DNA of 64,000 nt from JALHVH01 sp963773685 (GTDB taxonomy: Bacteria > Acidobacteriota > Aminicenantia > Aminicenantales > Saccharicenantaceae), in NCBI GenBank assembly GCA_963773685.1, contig CAVZBY010000005.1, forward strand, positions 372,001 to 436,000. The letters run 5' to 3'. Of this stretch, positions 44,782 to 55,765 are shown piece after piece. The position numbers and the translations under genes were made by a program. Within the stretch, counting starts at the first letter, position 1, and each line of letters starts with the position of its first letter. The notes below the pieces were generated by a model. That model saw nothing but the letters and a program-made list of their open reading frames with translations, had not been told where the DNA came from and did no database searches.

Positions 44782-45870
44782 CTATGTCAGCCCGTTGATC
44801 ATGACGTCATAGCTGTAGTTCAGGGCCATCGGCTTCAAATTGTACGATTTCGGAATCGCTCGCCATCCCGTTGACCTTGTTCTCGTTGATCTTGACGGTA
44901 ACGAGATTGCCGATCGTCCAGTTGTAGTCGAAGACTTGCTCGTCTGATACTTGATCTCGTACCCAAAAAACGACGGGACTTCCCACCCGGGCTGGAGCTT
45001 GAAATGCGGGGAATATAAGATTGCCCCGGGCGACTTCCCTGTTATCGATGAGCACCCGGTAATCGGGCTTCACGGGCATCTCGGAGCTCTTGGGCAGGGG
45101 GCCCGTTCCGGAGTTCTTGTAGGAGAACGTGATCACGAACCCGTCGTCGTCAGCCGTCAGCTTGACGTCGGAAATGGACAGGGCGGGCAATCCTCAGGAG
45201 GCATCGGAGGCCGCTCCGGTTGGGATGCGGGCACGCGGCGAGCCGGACCCGATACGGACGTAGGGACCTTCGCCGACGACCTGACTATCGACCGTCCGGA
45301 GGATCAACTGGTATACTCCGGGAGGGCACATTCCCGGGGATCGTCCACGAATATGAGCCGTCGTTGTCGGTGGGATCGACGATGCTAAGATAGAAAGCCC
45401 TTCATGATTCGGGAAGAGCTTGATGCATACGCGATTGGTCCATCGGGCTCGTATGGGTCCATTGGATGAGGTGGGTCTCGCCGGGCTTCCAGGTCACGTT
45501 GGTATTCGGCTGGGTCACGGTGATCTTCGCGTCGGTGATCTCGAACGCGGCACTGATGCCGACGGTCGTCGCGCCGATCGTCTTCACACGGATCTTGTAC
45601 GGTTCCCGGCGCGATGGATCCGGGGATCAGCCACCGGTACCGGCCGTTATTGGGCGTATTGTCCACGATGTCCAGGACGTTGGTCTCTCCCTTCCAGAGC
45701 ATGATCTTGACGTTCGGTTGGGTCACGCCTGTCGAGGTCCATTTGATGTCCTGCGCGTCTCCGATATTCCAGCTCTGGCCCGACCAGGGGGTGGTCACCT
45801 TGATCTCCTGGGCCGATCCGATCCCGCCCAGGACCAACAGAAAGGTGACGATACAGGCAGATCTCTTCAT
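44782..45870 (-). CDS. Secreted Kre9/KNH-like repeat protein with C-terminal beta-sandwich (many frame breaks)
   Basis: Signal peptide from ATG 45870 (IVTFLLVLGGIGSAQ), GGAGGG upstream. Two copies of a Ser/Thr-rich-anchor (Kre9/KNH) type domain follow: IKVTTPWSGQSWNIGDAQDIKW ... YRWLIPGSIAPGT and ITVTQPNTNVTWKPGETHLIQWTHTS ... YSWTIPGNVPPGVYQL (in parts). A Pro-rich linker (QPERPPMPPED) and a CARDB-like sandwich (ISDVKLTADDDGFVITFSYKNSGTG, ending SYNLKPMALNYSYDVMINGLT) come next. At least six indels, e.g. near 45603, 45436, 45382, 45324, 45233 and 45188, interrupt it. Likely an envelope or surface protein; ligand unknown. Confidence 0.6.
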
Positions 45871-46016
45871 GTTCTTTCCCTCCAACCGAAAGGCATGCGC
45901 CCTCACCCGGTGGCCTATCTTGATCCAAGTTTAGCCCTCGGCTTCGAATGCTGTCAATGGCTTGGAGGGGCATGCGTGAACCGAGACCCCCTTGCGGACG
46001 CACCCCTTCTGCCATG

Positions 46017-46022
46017 TATAAT
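46017..46022 (+). promoter_or_regulatory. -10 box TATAAT upstream of the MFS gene
   Basis: Perfect hexamer in CATGTATAATGG, 21 bases before ATG 46044; predicted leader about 15 bases without a clear ribosome-binding site. Confidence 0.45.
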
Positions 46023-46043
46023 GGACTGCCGAGTGGCCGCCCA

Positions 46044-47457
46044 ATGACCGATTCCGTCCCGACCTGCGACCGCGACCTCAGGCGCACCGCGCTCGCCGTG
46101 TCCGTCCTGGCAGGTTTCCTGACGCCCTTCATGGGCTCGGCCGTCAACGTCGCCCTGCCCGACATCGCGGCGGAGTTCTCCCTGAAGGCCGTGACCCTGG
46201 GCTGGGTGGCCACGGCCTATCTGCTCGCCGCCGCGGTTTTCCTGGTCCCGCTCGGCCGGCTGGCCGATATCCGGGCCGAAAAAAGGTATTCCTCCTCGGC
46301 GTCTCGGTCTTCACGGGCGCCTCCGTCCTTGCGGCGACGGCCCCGTCGGCCGCGGCGCTCCTGGCGTCCCGGGCCCTCCAGGGCCTGGGCGGGGCGATGA
46401 TCTTCGGTACGAGCATGGCCATCCTGACCTGCGTATTTCCGCCGGGCGAGCGGGGGAGGGCCATCGGCATCAGCACGGCGGCCGTCTACATGGGCTTGTC
46501 CCTGGGGCCCGTGCTCGGCGGCTTCCTCGTCCACCGCTTCGGCTGGCGGAGCATCTTCTTCGCCGTGGTCCCGGTCGGATTGACCGGCGTTATCCTGACC
46601 GCTCATCCGGCTCCGACAGGAGTGGGACGAGGCCAGGGGTGAGAGATTCGACGCGGCTGGCTCGGGCATCTTCGGGCTGGGCCTGGCGGCCCTCATGTAC
46701 GGGTTCTCGAGGCTTCCGTCCCTCATCGGAGCCGGCCTCGTCGCCGCCGGCCTGACACTGCTCGGGGCCTTCATCCTTTGGGAGAAGCGGCGCGGCCGCT
46801 CCCGTCCTGGACGTCCGCCTCTTCCGGGCGAACCGCGTCTTCGCTTTCTCAAACGCGGCCGCCCTCATCAATTACAGCGCGACGTCGGCCGTCTCCTTCC
46901 TCCTGAGCCTCTACCTCCAATATGTCAAGGGACTGCCGCCCCAGAAGGCCGGGCTCGTCCTCGTCGCCCAGCCGGTGGTCATGGCCTTGTTCTCTCCCCT
47001 GGCCGGGAGGGCCTCCGACCGGATCGAACCGCGCATCGTAGCCTCGGCCGGGATGGCCATTTCGAGCGCGGGCCTGTTCGCCCTCGTATTCCTGGGCCCC
47101 GAAACGCCCATCGGCTACATCACGGCCGCCCTCTTGGGCCTGGGATTTGGATTCGCCCTGTTCTCCTCGCCGAACACGAACGCGGTGATGTGTTCGGTCG
47201 AGCGCCGGGCGTACGGCGTGGCCGCTTCCACCCTGGGGACCATGCGCCTCACGGGGCAAATGCTGAGCCTTGGCATTTCCGTCCTCATCATCGCCGTCTT
47301 CGTCGGCAACGTCCGGATCGGCCCCGCGAACCTCCCCCTCTTCCTGAAGAGCGCCCGGACGGCCTTCGCGGTATTCGGCGCCCTCTGCGTCCTCGGCGTA
47401 TTCGCTTCGCTGGCTCGGGGGAACAGAAACGGGAGGGGCCCCAAGGCCGACAGGTAG
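46044..47457 (+). CDS. MFS drug transporter, DHA2 (14-helix) type (three frame breaks)
   Basis: About 470 aa. MFS motifs: FLTPFMGSAVNVALPDIAAEF (helix 1), LVPLGRLADIRAEKKVFLLG (motif A), SRALQGLGGAMIFGTSMAIL, and GLSLGPVLGGFLVHRFGWRSIFF (motif C with PxxGG). These define the EmrB/QacA family of proton-driven multidrug exporters. A missing A in a poly-A run near 46286 and extra bases near 46612 and 46806 break the frame. Single gene with its own promoter. Confidence 0.87.
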
Positions 47458-47531
47458 CGGAGCCTCGGTTGCGCCGCCGCCGGCTTTACCCTACAATCGA
47501 AAGGCTATTATCCTTCGAGAGGAGATATTCA

Positions 47532-48746
47532 ATGGGTGTAACGAGAAAAGACTTTCTGAAGATTTTCGGCCTCGGCGCCGCCTCGGCCGGCCTCTTCGGC
47601 AGGAACGCCCTGGCCGCGGAACAGGCCGAGACGGCCCGCGCCGCCGCCGGGACGATGAAGATCAAGGCCATAGAGATCTTCAAGTTCGACATCCAGTTGA
47701 CGGCTCCCTTCCGTATCTCCCTGGGGACGCTGAACGCGGCCAACGACGTCCTCGTCAAGGTCCACACCGACAGCGGACTGATCGGGTTCGGCGAGGCCTG
47801 TCCCTTCCCGCCCATCACCGGGGAGACCCAGGACACGAACCTGAGCATGGCCAGGAGCATCCGCGAGATGCTCATCGGCCGGAACCCTCTGGCCATCGAA
47901 AGCCTCGTGGCCGAGATGGGCCCCATGGCCCATTCGAATCCTAGCGTCGTCGCGGCCTATGATATGGCCTTATTCGACATCCTAGGCAAGGCCGCCGGCC
48001 TGCCGGTCTTCAGGCTTCTCGGCGGGGACAAGACGACCTTCGAGACGGACATCACCGTGGGCATCGACACGCCCGAGGCCATGGCGTCCGAGGCGAAGAA
48101 GCATGCCGCTAACGGCTACAAGAACCTCAAGGCCAAGGTCGGCCTGGACCCCGACGAGGATACGGCCCGGATCCAGGCCATCCGCGAGGCTATCGGCCCC
48201 GGCATCCGGCTCCGGATCGACGCCAACCAGGGCTGGTCGGTCCCCAACGCCATCTACGCCCTCAAGCGCATGGAGCCCTTCAAGGTCCAGCTCGTCGAAC
48301 AACCCGTCGTCGCCTGGGACATCGCCGGGCTCAAGATCGTCCGGACGGAGAGCCCCATCCCGGTCATGGCCGACGAGGCCCTTTTCCTTCCGGCCGACGC
48401 CGTCAAGCTCATCCGGGCCGATGCCTGCGACACCTTCAACATCAAGCTGATGAAAGCCGGCGGCATCCTGAACTCGGTTCGCATCGCCCACATCGCCGAC
48501 GCGGCCAACATCCGCTGCATGGTCGGCTGCATGCTGGATTCCAAGATCGCCCTGACGGCGGCGGCCCACGTCGTCGCCTCCCAGAAGAACATCGTCTATG
48601 CCGACCTCGACGGGAACGCGGACCACGTGGTCGATCCGGTCATCGGCGGCATGACCGTCAAAAGCGGCGTGATCACCCTTCCGGAAGCCCCCGGCCTCGG
48701 CGTAGACGTCGATCCGGCGTTCCTCAAGAAGATGGCGAAGGTCTAA
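47532..48746 (+). CDS. Tat-exported dipeptide epimerase of the enolase superfamily
   Basis: 404 aa, intact; ATG 47532 behind GAGAGGAG. The N-terminus MGVTRKDFLKIFGLGAASAG resembles a Tat signal, although the twin Arg is reduced to TRKDFLK. Enolase-superfamily catalytic residues are in place: KAKVG (KxK, about 198-200), RIDANQGW (metal Asp), VEQPV (metal Glu), MADEA (metal Asp) and FNIKLMKAGG (second Lys). The closest subgroup is L-Ala-D/L-Glu epimerase-like enzymes acting on murein-derived or other dipeptides. An exported member would act in the periplasm. Confidence 0.85.
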   Translation: MGVTRKDFLKIFGLGAASAGLFGRNALAAEQAETARAAAGTMKIKAIEIFKFDIQLTAPFRISLGTLNAANDVLVKVHTDSGLIGFGEACPFPPITGETQDTNLSMARSIREMLIGRNPLAIESLVAEMGPMAHSNPSVVAAYDMALFDILGKAAGLPVFRLLGGDKTTFETDITVGIDTPEAMASEAKKHAANGYKNLKAKVGLDPDEDTARIQAIREAIGPGIRLRIDANQGWSVPNAIYALKRMEPFKVQLVEQPVVAWDIAGLKIVRTESPIPVMADEALFLPADAVKLIRADACDTFNIKLMKAGGILNSVRIAHIADAANIRCMVGCMLDSKIALTAAAHVVASQKNIVYADLDGNADHVVDPVIGGMTVKSGVITLPEAPGLGVDVDPAFLKKMAKV

Positions 48747-48775
48747 GCCGTCCTTCGATCTCGAATGGAATACAA

Positions 48776-48806
48776 GGGGCCCTTCGAGGGCCCCTTTCTT
48801 ATTTTG
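48776..48806. terminator. Bidirectional intrinsic terminator
   Basis: GGGGCCC-TTCGA-GGGCCCC followed by TTTCTTATTTT on the plus strand. It lies between the convergent epimerase and surface-protein genes; on the minus strand the T-tract is weaker. Confidence 0.85.
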
Positions 48807-48811
48807 CTGGC

Positions 48812-50114
48812 CTATTTATAAACGGTCTGGGTGATGACGAGCTGGGGCTGGGTGATAAGACAGCGGGCCTTGACGTTGTTGTGGTCGTAGTTCTCGTTGC
48901 CGCCCCTGATGATGAGGCCGTAGTTCGGGGCTCTGACCGGTGCACCACGCCTGGACGACGGCCGTGACATCGACCTCGTTGGTATGGCCGAACTCCCAGG
49001 CGCCGATGGTCGCCACCGTGGTGGCCGCGACGCCCAACGCGTCGCCCGGGGCGTCGCGCCGCAGGACGTAGAGCGTCTGCTTCGTTCCCTGGGTGACGGC
49101 GAAACGGAGCAGGGCCTTGGTGACCTTGAAGCCCTGGTAGATGCCGGACGGGTCGACGATCGTCCGGTAAACGTGGCCGACGTATGTCCAGCACGGTCCG
49201 GCCGGGTCGTCATTGGCGTTCTCCCAGCCCACCGCCCAGTAACCGGCGGGGGGCATGTTCGCGCCCTGGCCCATCGTGTTCAGGCACCCGAGCCAATCCG
49301 ACTGGCCGGTCCCCAGGTAGGCCACGGTGTGCGAGCCGGTGAAGATGTCGGTCTGGGGCACCGCATCGAGCGGGATGATATGGAAGACCCCGCTCCAGCC
49401 GATGTGCTTTTCGTCCGGCGTGGCGACGCGGATGGCGTAATCCTTACCCCACTCGTAACGGGCGTTGAAGATGATGGCCTCGTACTTCCCGGTGTTGTCC
49501 CTCAGCGAACTGGGCGCGGTGCCGATCGGACCTACCTTCGTTTTCTTGTCGGGAGTGAAGACGTCCAGGGCGACCTGCGGGTAAGCGGCGATCTTGGACT
49601 TGTCCCAGGCGACGAAGAACTCCGTTCCCGGCTCCATGGCCAGGCCCTGGGCAGGGCTCGAGACGGGGATCGCGTTGATGGCCCTGAGAGATCCCGCTGG
49701 AGGCGCCGGGCTCACGACCAGGGCGGACTTATCGATGGCCGCAAGCGAGTCGAGGGTGAAGGTCGCGGGGCTCTTATCGCCCTGGAACGCGTTGTTCATG
49801 TCCCGGACCCTGACCGCGTACCCTTTCTGCGCGGCCGCCGTTCCCCCGATGAAGTCTCCTGCCTTGGCCCAGGTCCAGCTTCCCTGAGTAATCGGGACCT
49901 TGATGGCGATGTCCCCGACCTTTGCCCCGTTCAGGAGCAACGTCAGCCGGGCCAGGGTGCCCGCCGGAAAATTCTTGGCGGTCCACGTGATGACCTTTGA
50001 GCTTCCCAACAGCCAGATTTCGCCGCCCTTGGGCGACGTGACGTCGATATGCTGGGCCGACGCGAGCGCGAAAGCACAGAAGAACAGCAAAAGACCGACA
50101 GCCGTTTTTTTCAA
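48812..50114 (-). CDS. Secreted surface protein with N-terminal Kre9/KNH-like domain (frame break near C-terminus)
   Basis: About 433 aa. TTG 50114 behind GAGGGG; signal peptide LLLFFCAFALASAQ. Domain 1 (IDVTSPKGGEIWLLGSSKVITWTAKNFPAG, in part) resembles the repeats of the 44782-45870 protein. The centre contains a fibronectin-like stretch (VVSPAPPAGSLRAIN ... YEWGKDYAIRVATPDE) and the C-terminal third a DNRLRE-type sandwich (TKALLRFAVTQGTKQTLYVLRR ... FGHTNEVDVTAVVQAWCTG). One extra base near 48935; afterwards it reads RAPNYGLIIRGGNENYDHNNV to a TAG at 48812. Role unknown, presumably envelope. Confidence 0.7.
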
Positions 50115-50289
50115 TCGTGTCCCCTCTTCCCAAGATCTTCAAGATATCCTTGCGGCGAGTATGGCATGGATACCGGTCCTGTACAAGGGGCATTTCGCGG
50201 CGGCGCGGTTCCTTGACAAGGTCCTCCCCGCTTGCTACCTTTACCCCGGCCGAGTGCCGGGGACCCGAAGTTCACCCGGGAAGATATTC

Positions 50290-52454
50290 ATGAATACGGG
50301 GAAAGCGATCGCCAGGGGAGCCATCGTCGCGCTCGTCTGCTCGAGCCTCCTCCTGGCTGGTCGCCGCAGGAAGACAAGCGGAAAAAGAAGGACAAGCCCC
50401 GAGAAAAGCCGAAGACCGAAGAGAAGGCCGGGAATACCAAGCTCTTCCAGCTTGATGAGATCATCATCGACGTCATCGAGAAGGCCCGCGACGTCGAGGT
50501 TCCGAACATGTCCGTGGTCAAACCCGAGCTCTTCCCCCTCAGCATCGGGACGACGGTGGACACGGCTCTCGAGCGACAGCCCGGCGTGGACGTCCAGCGC
50601 ATCCAGGAAGTGGGCGCGGCTATGGACGACGACTCCATCAAGATCCGGGGGCTGGGCGCCCGGAGGATCAAGGTCCTCAGGAACGGCCGCCCCCTCAATA
50701 CTTCGGGCGCGGCGGGCGGCTATTTCATCGATTTCACCATGATGCCGCTGGCCAACGTCGACCGCATCGAGATCGTCAAGGGCGTCGGTGACCCCCGTTA
50801 CGGGAACGTGCTCGGGGGCATCATCAACCTCGTCCCCCGAAGGCCGCCGACGGGCCGGTCCGTGACCGAGCTCGAGGCCTCGATGGCGAGTTACGGCACG
50901 GGCGGGATTAACATCTTCCACGCCTTCAAGCCGGGCGCGTTGGAGTACAGCTTCGCCGCGGGCTCAGCCTGGAGCGATGGGTATCTTCGGAACGGCGATA
51001 TGATCCAGGGGAACGCCGACCTCCATCTCGGCTACGATCTCTCCATTCGGAGGCGCCTCACCGCGGATATCTCGTTCATCCGGATCCGCAAGGGCTTCAT
51101 CGTGGCCAACAGGGTCGCCAAGAGCCCCGACAGCGCCGATTACGTCCGGCCCCTCGACCCGGAATTCCGGGCCTCCGACGGGGAATTCATGTACGGGGGG
51201 ATGGGCGCGTATCCCGAGCCGGACAGCCGCTGGACGAAGTCGAAATGGCTGTTCAATCTGGGATATGAACAAAGCGTCGCGGACGCCGGACTCCTGAAGA
51301 TCTCTCTCTGGAAGAACTTCGGGAACCGCGAAGCGCTCAACACGCGGGACGCTCTCTCGAGGACCTTCCACAAGCTTTTCCGCGACGACCGTTCGCAGGG
51401 ATTCCTGGCGGAGTACCGGCATGACCTCGGCAACCACGTCCTCAGGGCCGGGCTGGAATATTCCCACCTGCGCGACAACGGGGAGCACAACTATTTCGAC
51501 GATTTCCGGGAGCCGTACAGCCTGGGCTCTTACGTCGAGGCCAGGAACCTGGAATTCTTCGCGATGGACGACATCCGCCTCGGGAACAGGAGGTGGTCCC
51601 TGACGCCGGGCGTCCGGTTCCTATCCTACAACGGGGTCGCCGGGCCCTCGGGACGCCTCGAAGGCATCCCGGACATCAAATTGAGCGGGCCCGCCCCGTC
51701 GATCAAGCTGGTCCGGAACGGCAAGGACGGGAGCCTGTTCTATGTCAGCCTGGCCCGGGCCCTTCGCATGCCGTCCGCGCCTGAGCACTATTGGCATTAC
51801 TCCATCGATGCGGGAGTTTATACGGGGAACATCCCATTCCACGGAGAGGACGGGATCATGGCCCAGGCCGGCTGGCGCGGAACGCTCCCGACCGGGACGA
51901 GGATCGAGCTTTCCCCCTATTATTACGACATCAGGCGCTACATCCATTTCGACCTCATCAATTACGTCGCCTACAACATCGGCCGCGGGCGGATCTACGG
52001 CTTCGAGGCCGAGGCGGTCCAATCCCTGGGGCGGGGATGGTCCGCGTTCGCGAACTATACCTTCCAGCGGAGCCGGACGTCCGGGGACACGTTCCAGAGC
52101 CTCTTCCTGGCCGCGGCGGACCGGGGCTTCCATGAGATCCCCGGCCTCCCGCGGCATGCGGCGAACGCCGGCCTCCGGTTCAGGACCCGCCGGAACGCGA
52201 GCGTCGCCGTGTTCGCCCAGGCCGTATCGAAGCAGAAGGTCATCTACAACGACAATACTCTCTACAACACCGACCTCCGGGTCCGGACGCAGGCGGGCTA
52301 TCTGCGCGTGGATGTCGAAGGGCGGCTCCCGCTTTTCCGGCGGCTCCAGGCCGCGCTCTTCGTCCGGAACGTCCTTGACGCGGAATATCAGGAGCGCTAC
52401 GGCTTCCCGGCGGCCGGCAGGACGGTCGGACTGTCGTTCACGACATCTTTCTGA
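50290..52454 (+). CDS. TonB-dependent receptor (frame break in the leader peptide)
   Basis: About 720 aa. ATG 50290 starts a signal peptide (ARGAIVALVCSSLLLA). A missing base near 50360 then separates it from a Lys-rich linker (WSPQEDKRKKKDKPREKPK) and the plug (VDTALERQPGVDVQRIQEVGAAMDDDSIKIRGLGARRIKVLRNGRPL, in part; VDRIEIVKGVGDPRYGNVLGGIINLV). The beta-barrel ends GFPAAGRTVGLSFTTSF with terminal Phe. Of the vitamin/siderophore receptor type rather than the Oar type. The next gene begins 18 bases downstream. The substrate is unknown. Confidence 0.87.
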
Positions 52455-52472
52455 GGCGAAGGAGGGGAAACC

Positions 52473-53446
52473 ATGAAGCGAAGAGAATTCCTCAAGACCT
52501 GCGCGGCCGCGCCCATCGCCCTCGGGGCGGTCCCCGGCCGGGGCGTCGCTCCGGGCCCGAAACGGGGCTACGACCCCAAAGGCCTGCCGACGCGTCCTCT
52601 CGGAAAGACGGGCGTCTCGGTCCCGCTCATCGGATTCGGCGCCGGTAGCCGGTTCTGCGCCGTCTCCGACCCGGAAACGAGCGTCGCCATCCTCACCTGC
52701 GCCCTGGACAACGGGCTTTACTACTGGGACACCGCCCATGATTATGCGGACGGGACGACGATCAGCGAGGAGCGCCTCGGACTCGTCCTTGCCGGGCGGC
52801 GGGACGAGGTATTCCTGTCAACCAAGACGCATGCCCGGACCTACGACGAGGCGATGCGCGACCTCGAGGAGAGCCTGGAGCGCCTCCGGACCGACAGGCT
52901 GGACGTCTGGAAGATCCACCAGGTCGAGTCCCTCGATGACGTCGAAGCCATTGGGGCCCCCAACGGCGTCCTAAAAGCCCTCGTCAAGGCCCGGGACGAG
53001 AAGATCACCCGGTTCATCGGCTTCTCCGGGCACAAATCGGCCGCGGCGATGACCGCCATGGCCGAACGCCACGACCTCGACGCGATGCTCATCGCCCTCG
53101 ATCATTACGAGGGGACGGAGGGGGACCTCGAGAGGGCGGCCATCCCGGCCGCGGCCCGAAAGGGCCTGGGGATCGACGTCATCAAGGTCATCCGGCCCGG
53201 GAGACCGTGAAGGACGTCGCTCCGGAAACCCTCATCCGGTACGCCCTGAGCCTGCCCCACGTCACGGCGGCCGTCATCGGGACGGACGGAGTCGAGATCG
53301 TCAGGAAGAACGCCGCCCTCGCCCGGGACTTCAGGCCCATGGACGCGGACGAGATGAAGACGGTCCGGGCCGGCCTCCAGCCGTTCTTCGGGAACGACTC
53401 CCTGCCCTGGGCGCGTCCGGGGTACCGTGACGGAGAGAAAGGATAA
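52473..53446 (+). CDS. Tat-signal aldo/keto reductase (frame break)
   Basis: About 325 aa after repair. The N-terminus MKRREFLKTCAAAPIALGAVPG is a Tat-like signal (RREFLK). The AKR barrel shows TRPLGKTGVSVPLIGFG, the catalytic tetrad in DTAHDYADG (Asp, Tyr), STKTHART (Lys) and VWKIHQVES (His), and FIGFSGHKS. A missing C near 53200 breaks it (KVIRP-RETVKDVAPETLIRYAL). The C-terminal part continues ALSLPHVTAAVIGTDG. It reduces carbonyl groups with NAD(P)H; an exported substrate is suggested by the signal. ATG 52473 follows GGAGGGG. Clustered with the Gfo/Idh gene 10 bases on. Confidence 0.85.
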
Positions 53447-53456
53447 GGGGCCGGAC

Positions 53457-54452
53457 ATGGCGAAGAAGGTCGCCTGGGGCATCCTCGGCTGCGCGGGCAT
53501 CGCCGCGCGCGCCCTCATCCCGGCCATCCACGGCGCGTCGAACGGCCGGCTCCTGGGCATAGCCTCGCGGAACCCCCGCAAGGCGAAAGAATGGGCGGCG
53601 CGCTTCGAGATCCCCAAGGTATACTCGGGGTACGCGGCCCTCCTCGACGACCCCGATATCGACGCCGTTTACGTCCCCCTCCCGAACAATCTGCACAGGG
53701 AATGGAGCGTGCGGGCCGCGCGGGCGGGGAAGCACGTCCTGTGCGAAAAACCCATGGCCATGAACGCCGCCGAGGTCCGGAAGATGGCGGCAGCGGCGGC
53801 GGAGGCGGGCGTCCTCCTGATGGAAGCGTTCATGTACCGCTTCCATCCGCGGATGGAGCGGGCGCTCCGGCTCATCGCGCAGGGAGCCGTCGGCGAGGTC
53901 CGGTCCGTCCGGTCCGTGTTCACGTTCCTCTTCGACGCGGCCGCTCGACGATTACCGATGGAAACCGGAGTTCGGGGGCGGCGCCCTTTACGACATCGGC
54001 TGTTACCCCGTCAGCGCGGCGCGCCTCGTCTTCGGCGCCGAGCCGGTCTCGGTCTTCGCCCGGGCCCGCTTCCACCCGAAACATCGCGTGGACACGGAAA
54101 CCGAGCTCCTTCTCGAATTTCCCGGAAACCGCTTCGCCTCGCTGTGCGGCGGCTTCGAATCCCAGTTCCGGAGCTATCTGGAGGTCGCCGGCAGCGAAGG
54201 GCTCTCTCGTCGCTCGAGCGGGCCTTTTCGGCCAAGCACTTCGAGACGGAGATCCGTCTCGTCGCCGGAGAGAGGATGCGGACGATCCCGTTCCCGGCGA
54301 ACGACCAGTACGCGCGCATGGTCGAACATTTCGGGGAAGGCGTCATGCGGGGGCGCCGGCTCCGGTACCCTCCGGACGACGCCGTCGCGAACATGAAGGT
54401 CATCGACGCCGCCTTCAAGTCCATCCGGACCGGGCGGCCCGTCCGCTTATAG
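53457..54452 (+). CDS. Gfo/Idh/MocA-family oxidoreductase (two frame breaks)
   Basis: About 332 aa. The Rossmann domain begins VAWGILGCAGIAARALIPAIHG; VYVPLPNNLHREWSVRAARAGKHVLCEKPMAMNAAEV carries the EKP catalytic Lys. The C-terminal domain has FGGGALYDIGCYPVSAARLVFG with DIGCY typical of the dimeric dihydrodiol/xylose dehydrogenase subgroup. An extra G near 53942 (FDAA-LDDYRWKPEF) and a missing G near 54205 (SEG-ALSSLERAF). It oxidises or reduces sugars or cyclitols using NAD(P). In line with the AKR upstream; convergent with a second AKR. Confidence 0.87.
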   Translation: MAKKVAWGILGCAGIAARALIPAIHGASNGRLLGIASRNPRKAKEWAARFEIPKVYSGYAALLDDPDIDAVYVPLPNNLHREWSVRAARAGKHVLCEKPMAMNAAEVRKMAAAAAEAGVLLMEAFMYRFHPRMERALRLIAQGAVGEVRSVRSVFTFLFDAAARRLPMETGVRGRRPLRHRLLPRQRGAPRLRRRAGLGLRPGPLPPETSRGHGNRAPSRISRKPLRLAVRRLRIPVPELSGGRRQRRALSSLERAFSAKHFETEIRLVAGERMRTIPFPANDQYARMVEHFGEGVMRGRRLRYPPDDAVANMKVIDAAFKSIRTGRPVRL

Positions 54453-54474
54453 CCGGGCCGCGGCGGGCGGCCGC

Positions 54475-55646
54475 TCACGCGAAAAAGTCGCCGGGCATGC
54501 GCCCGAGACGGGCGATGTCGGAGACCCTTTCCTTGACGTCGAAGGCGGAGGCGCATCCGACCGGCAGGTCGAGCAATCCCCGCACGGATCCTCCGGGAGC
54601 CTCAACGAGGCGACCGTATCGTGCGCGGCCTCGAGGTTCCTGTAGCCGTAGGCGTACATGTAGCCGCGCATCAGGTCGGGGATGGGCAGGCCCTTGGGGC
54701 ACTGGGCGAGGCAGGTCCCGCATTGCTGGCAGTAGAGCCCGCCGGTCTGGACCTCCAGCCTCAGGTCCTTCTTCTCGCTCTCCGTCAGCGTGATGTCGGT
54801 CAGGACGGCGGCGTCCGTCTTGAGCTGGTCGTAGGTCGTGAAGCCCGGGATGGCGGTCGTGATATCGGGATTGTTCAGCGCCCACTTCAGGGCGGCGGTC
54901 ATGTTGATGGGGTCCTTCCGGCCCTTGTCCCAGAAGGCTCCGGCCTGGGTCTTCATGGCCACGATCCCCACTCCGGCCTGGACGGCCTCATGGATGGCCT
55001 TGTCGAGGTCGGCGATGTTCTTCTGCCGGAAATTGTAGGCGGTGAGGACGACGTCGTAGACCTTGGCTTCGACGGCCGCCCGGATGACCTCGGGCTCGTT
55101 TCCGTGGCAGGAAACGCCGACGAACCGGGCCTTTCCGCTCTTCTTGGCGGCTTCGACGTTGCGGAGGTTCAGCTCGGACAGGACCTCTTTCCGTGAGCCG
55201 AGGCCGTGGACGTAGAGGATGTCGACGTGATCGAGGCCGAGGCGCTTGAGGCTCAGGTCGAGCAGGCCGGCGAACTTCTCGTCCTCCCAGACCTTGGTGG
55301 CGATGACGAAGGAATCCCGGGGCCGGCCCGTGAGGACCCGGCCGATCATCTCTTCGTTCCGTCCCCGCTGATATCCGTGGGCGGTGTCCAGGTGGACCAT
55401 CCCGGCGTCGAGGGCGGCCCGGACGAGGCCGTCGTTGTCGGCGTTCATGACGCCCATGGATACGACGGGCAGGACGAGGCCCGTCCTCCCGAGCTTGCGG
55501 GTGATGACGGGGGCTTTCGCGGCGGCCGCGGCCTGCCGGACCCGGGCCGAGGCCCCGGGCACGATGGCGGCTCCCGCTCCCGCGAGGCCGATCAGTCCGC
55601 GCTTGAGGAACGCCCTGCGGTCCAATCCATGGGTCGTTGTTTTCAT
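54475..55646 (-). CDS. Tat-signal aldo/keto reductase with C-terminal 4Fe-4S region (frame break)
   Basis: About 391 aa. ATG 55646 behind AAGGAG. Tat motif DRRAFLKRG followed by a hydrophobic stretch. The AKR fold has TRKLGRTGLVLPVVSMGVM, LDTAHGYQRGRNEEMIG, VIATKVW and ILYVHGL. Toward the C-terminus CQQCGTCLAQCPKGLPIPDLMRGYMYAYGY contains a CxxCxxCxxxCP ferredoxin-type motif, then CGDCSTCPVGCASAF with more Cys. A missing C near 54570 breaks the end of the gene; the correct tail is GRMPGDFFA to TGA at 54475. Iron-sulfur AKRs of this type (YccK-like) have unknown substrates. Confidence 0.85.
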
Positions 55647-55765
55647 GTTCACTCTCCTTCAGCTCGTCCATATATAGCGGCTCCGTCACCCGATGTCAAC
55701 ACTCGGGCCTCCTCCGCTTGAAATCCGGACCGAGACCCTATATATAGGATGCGAGAGGAGCCCGG

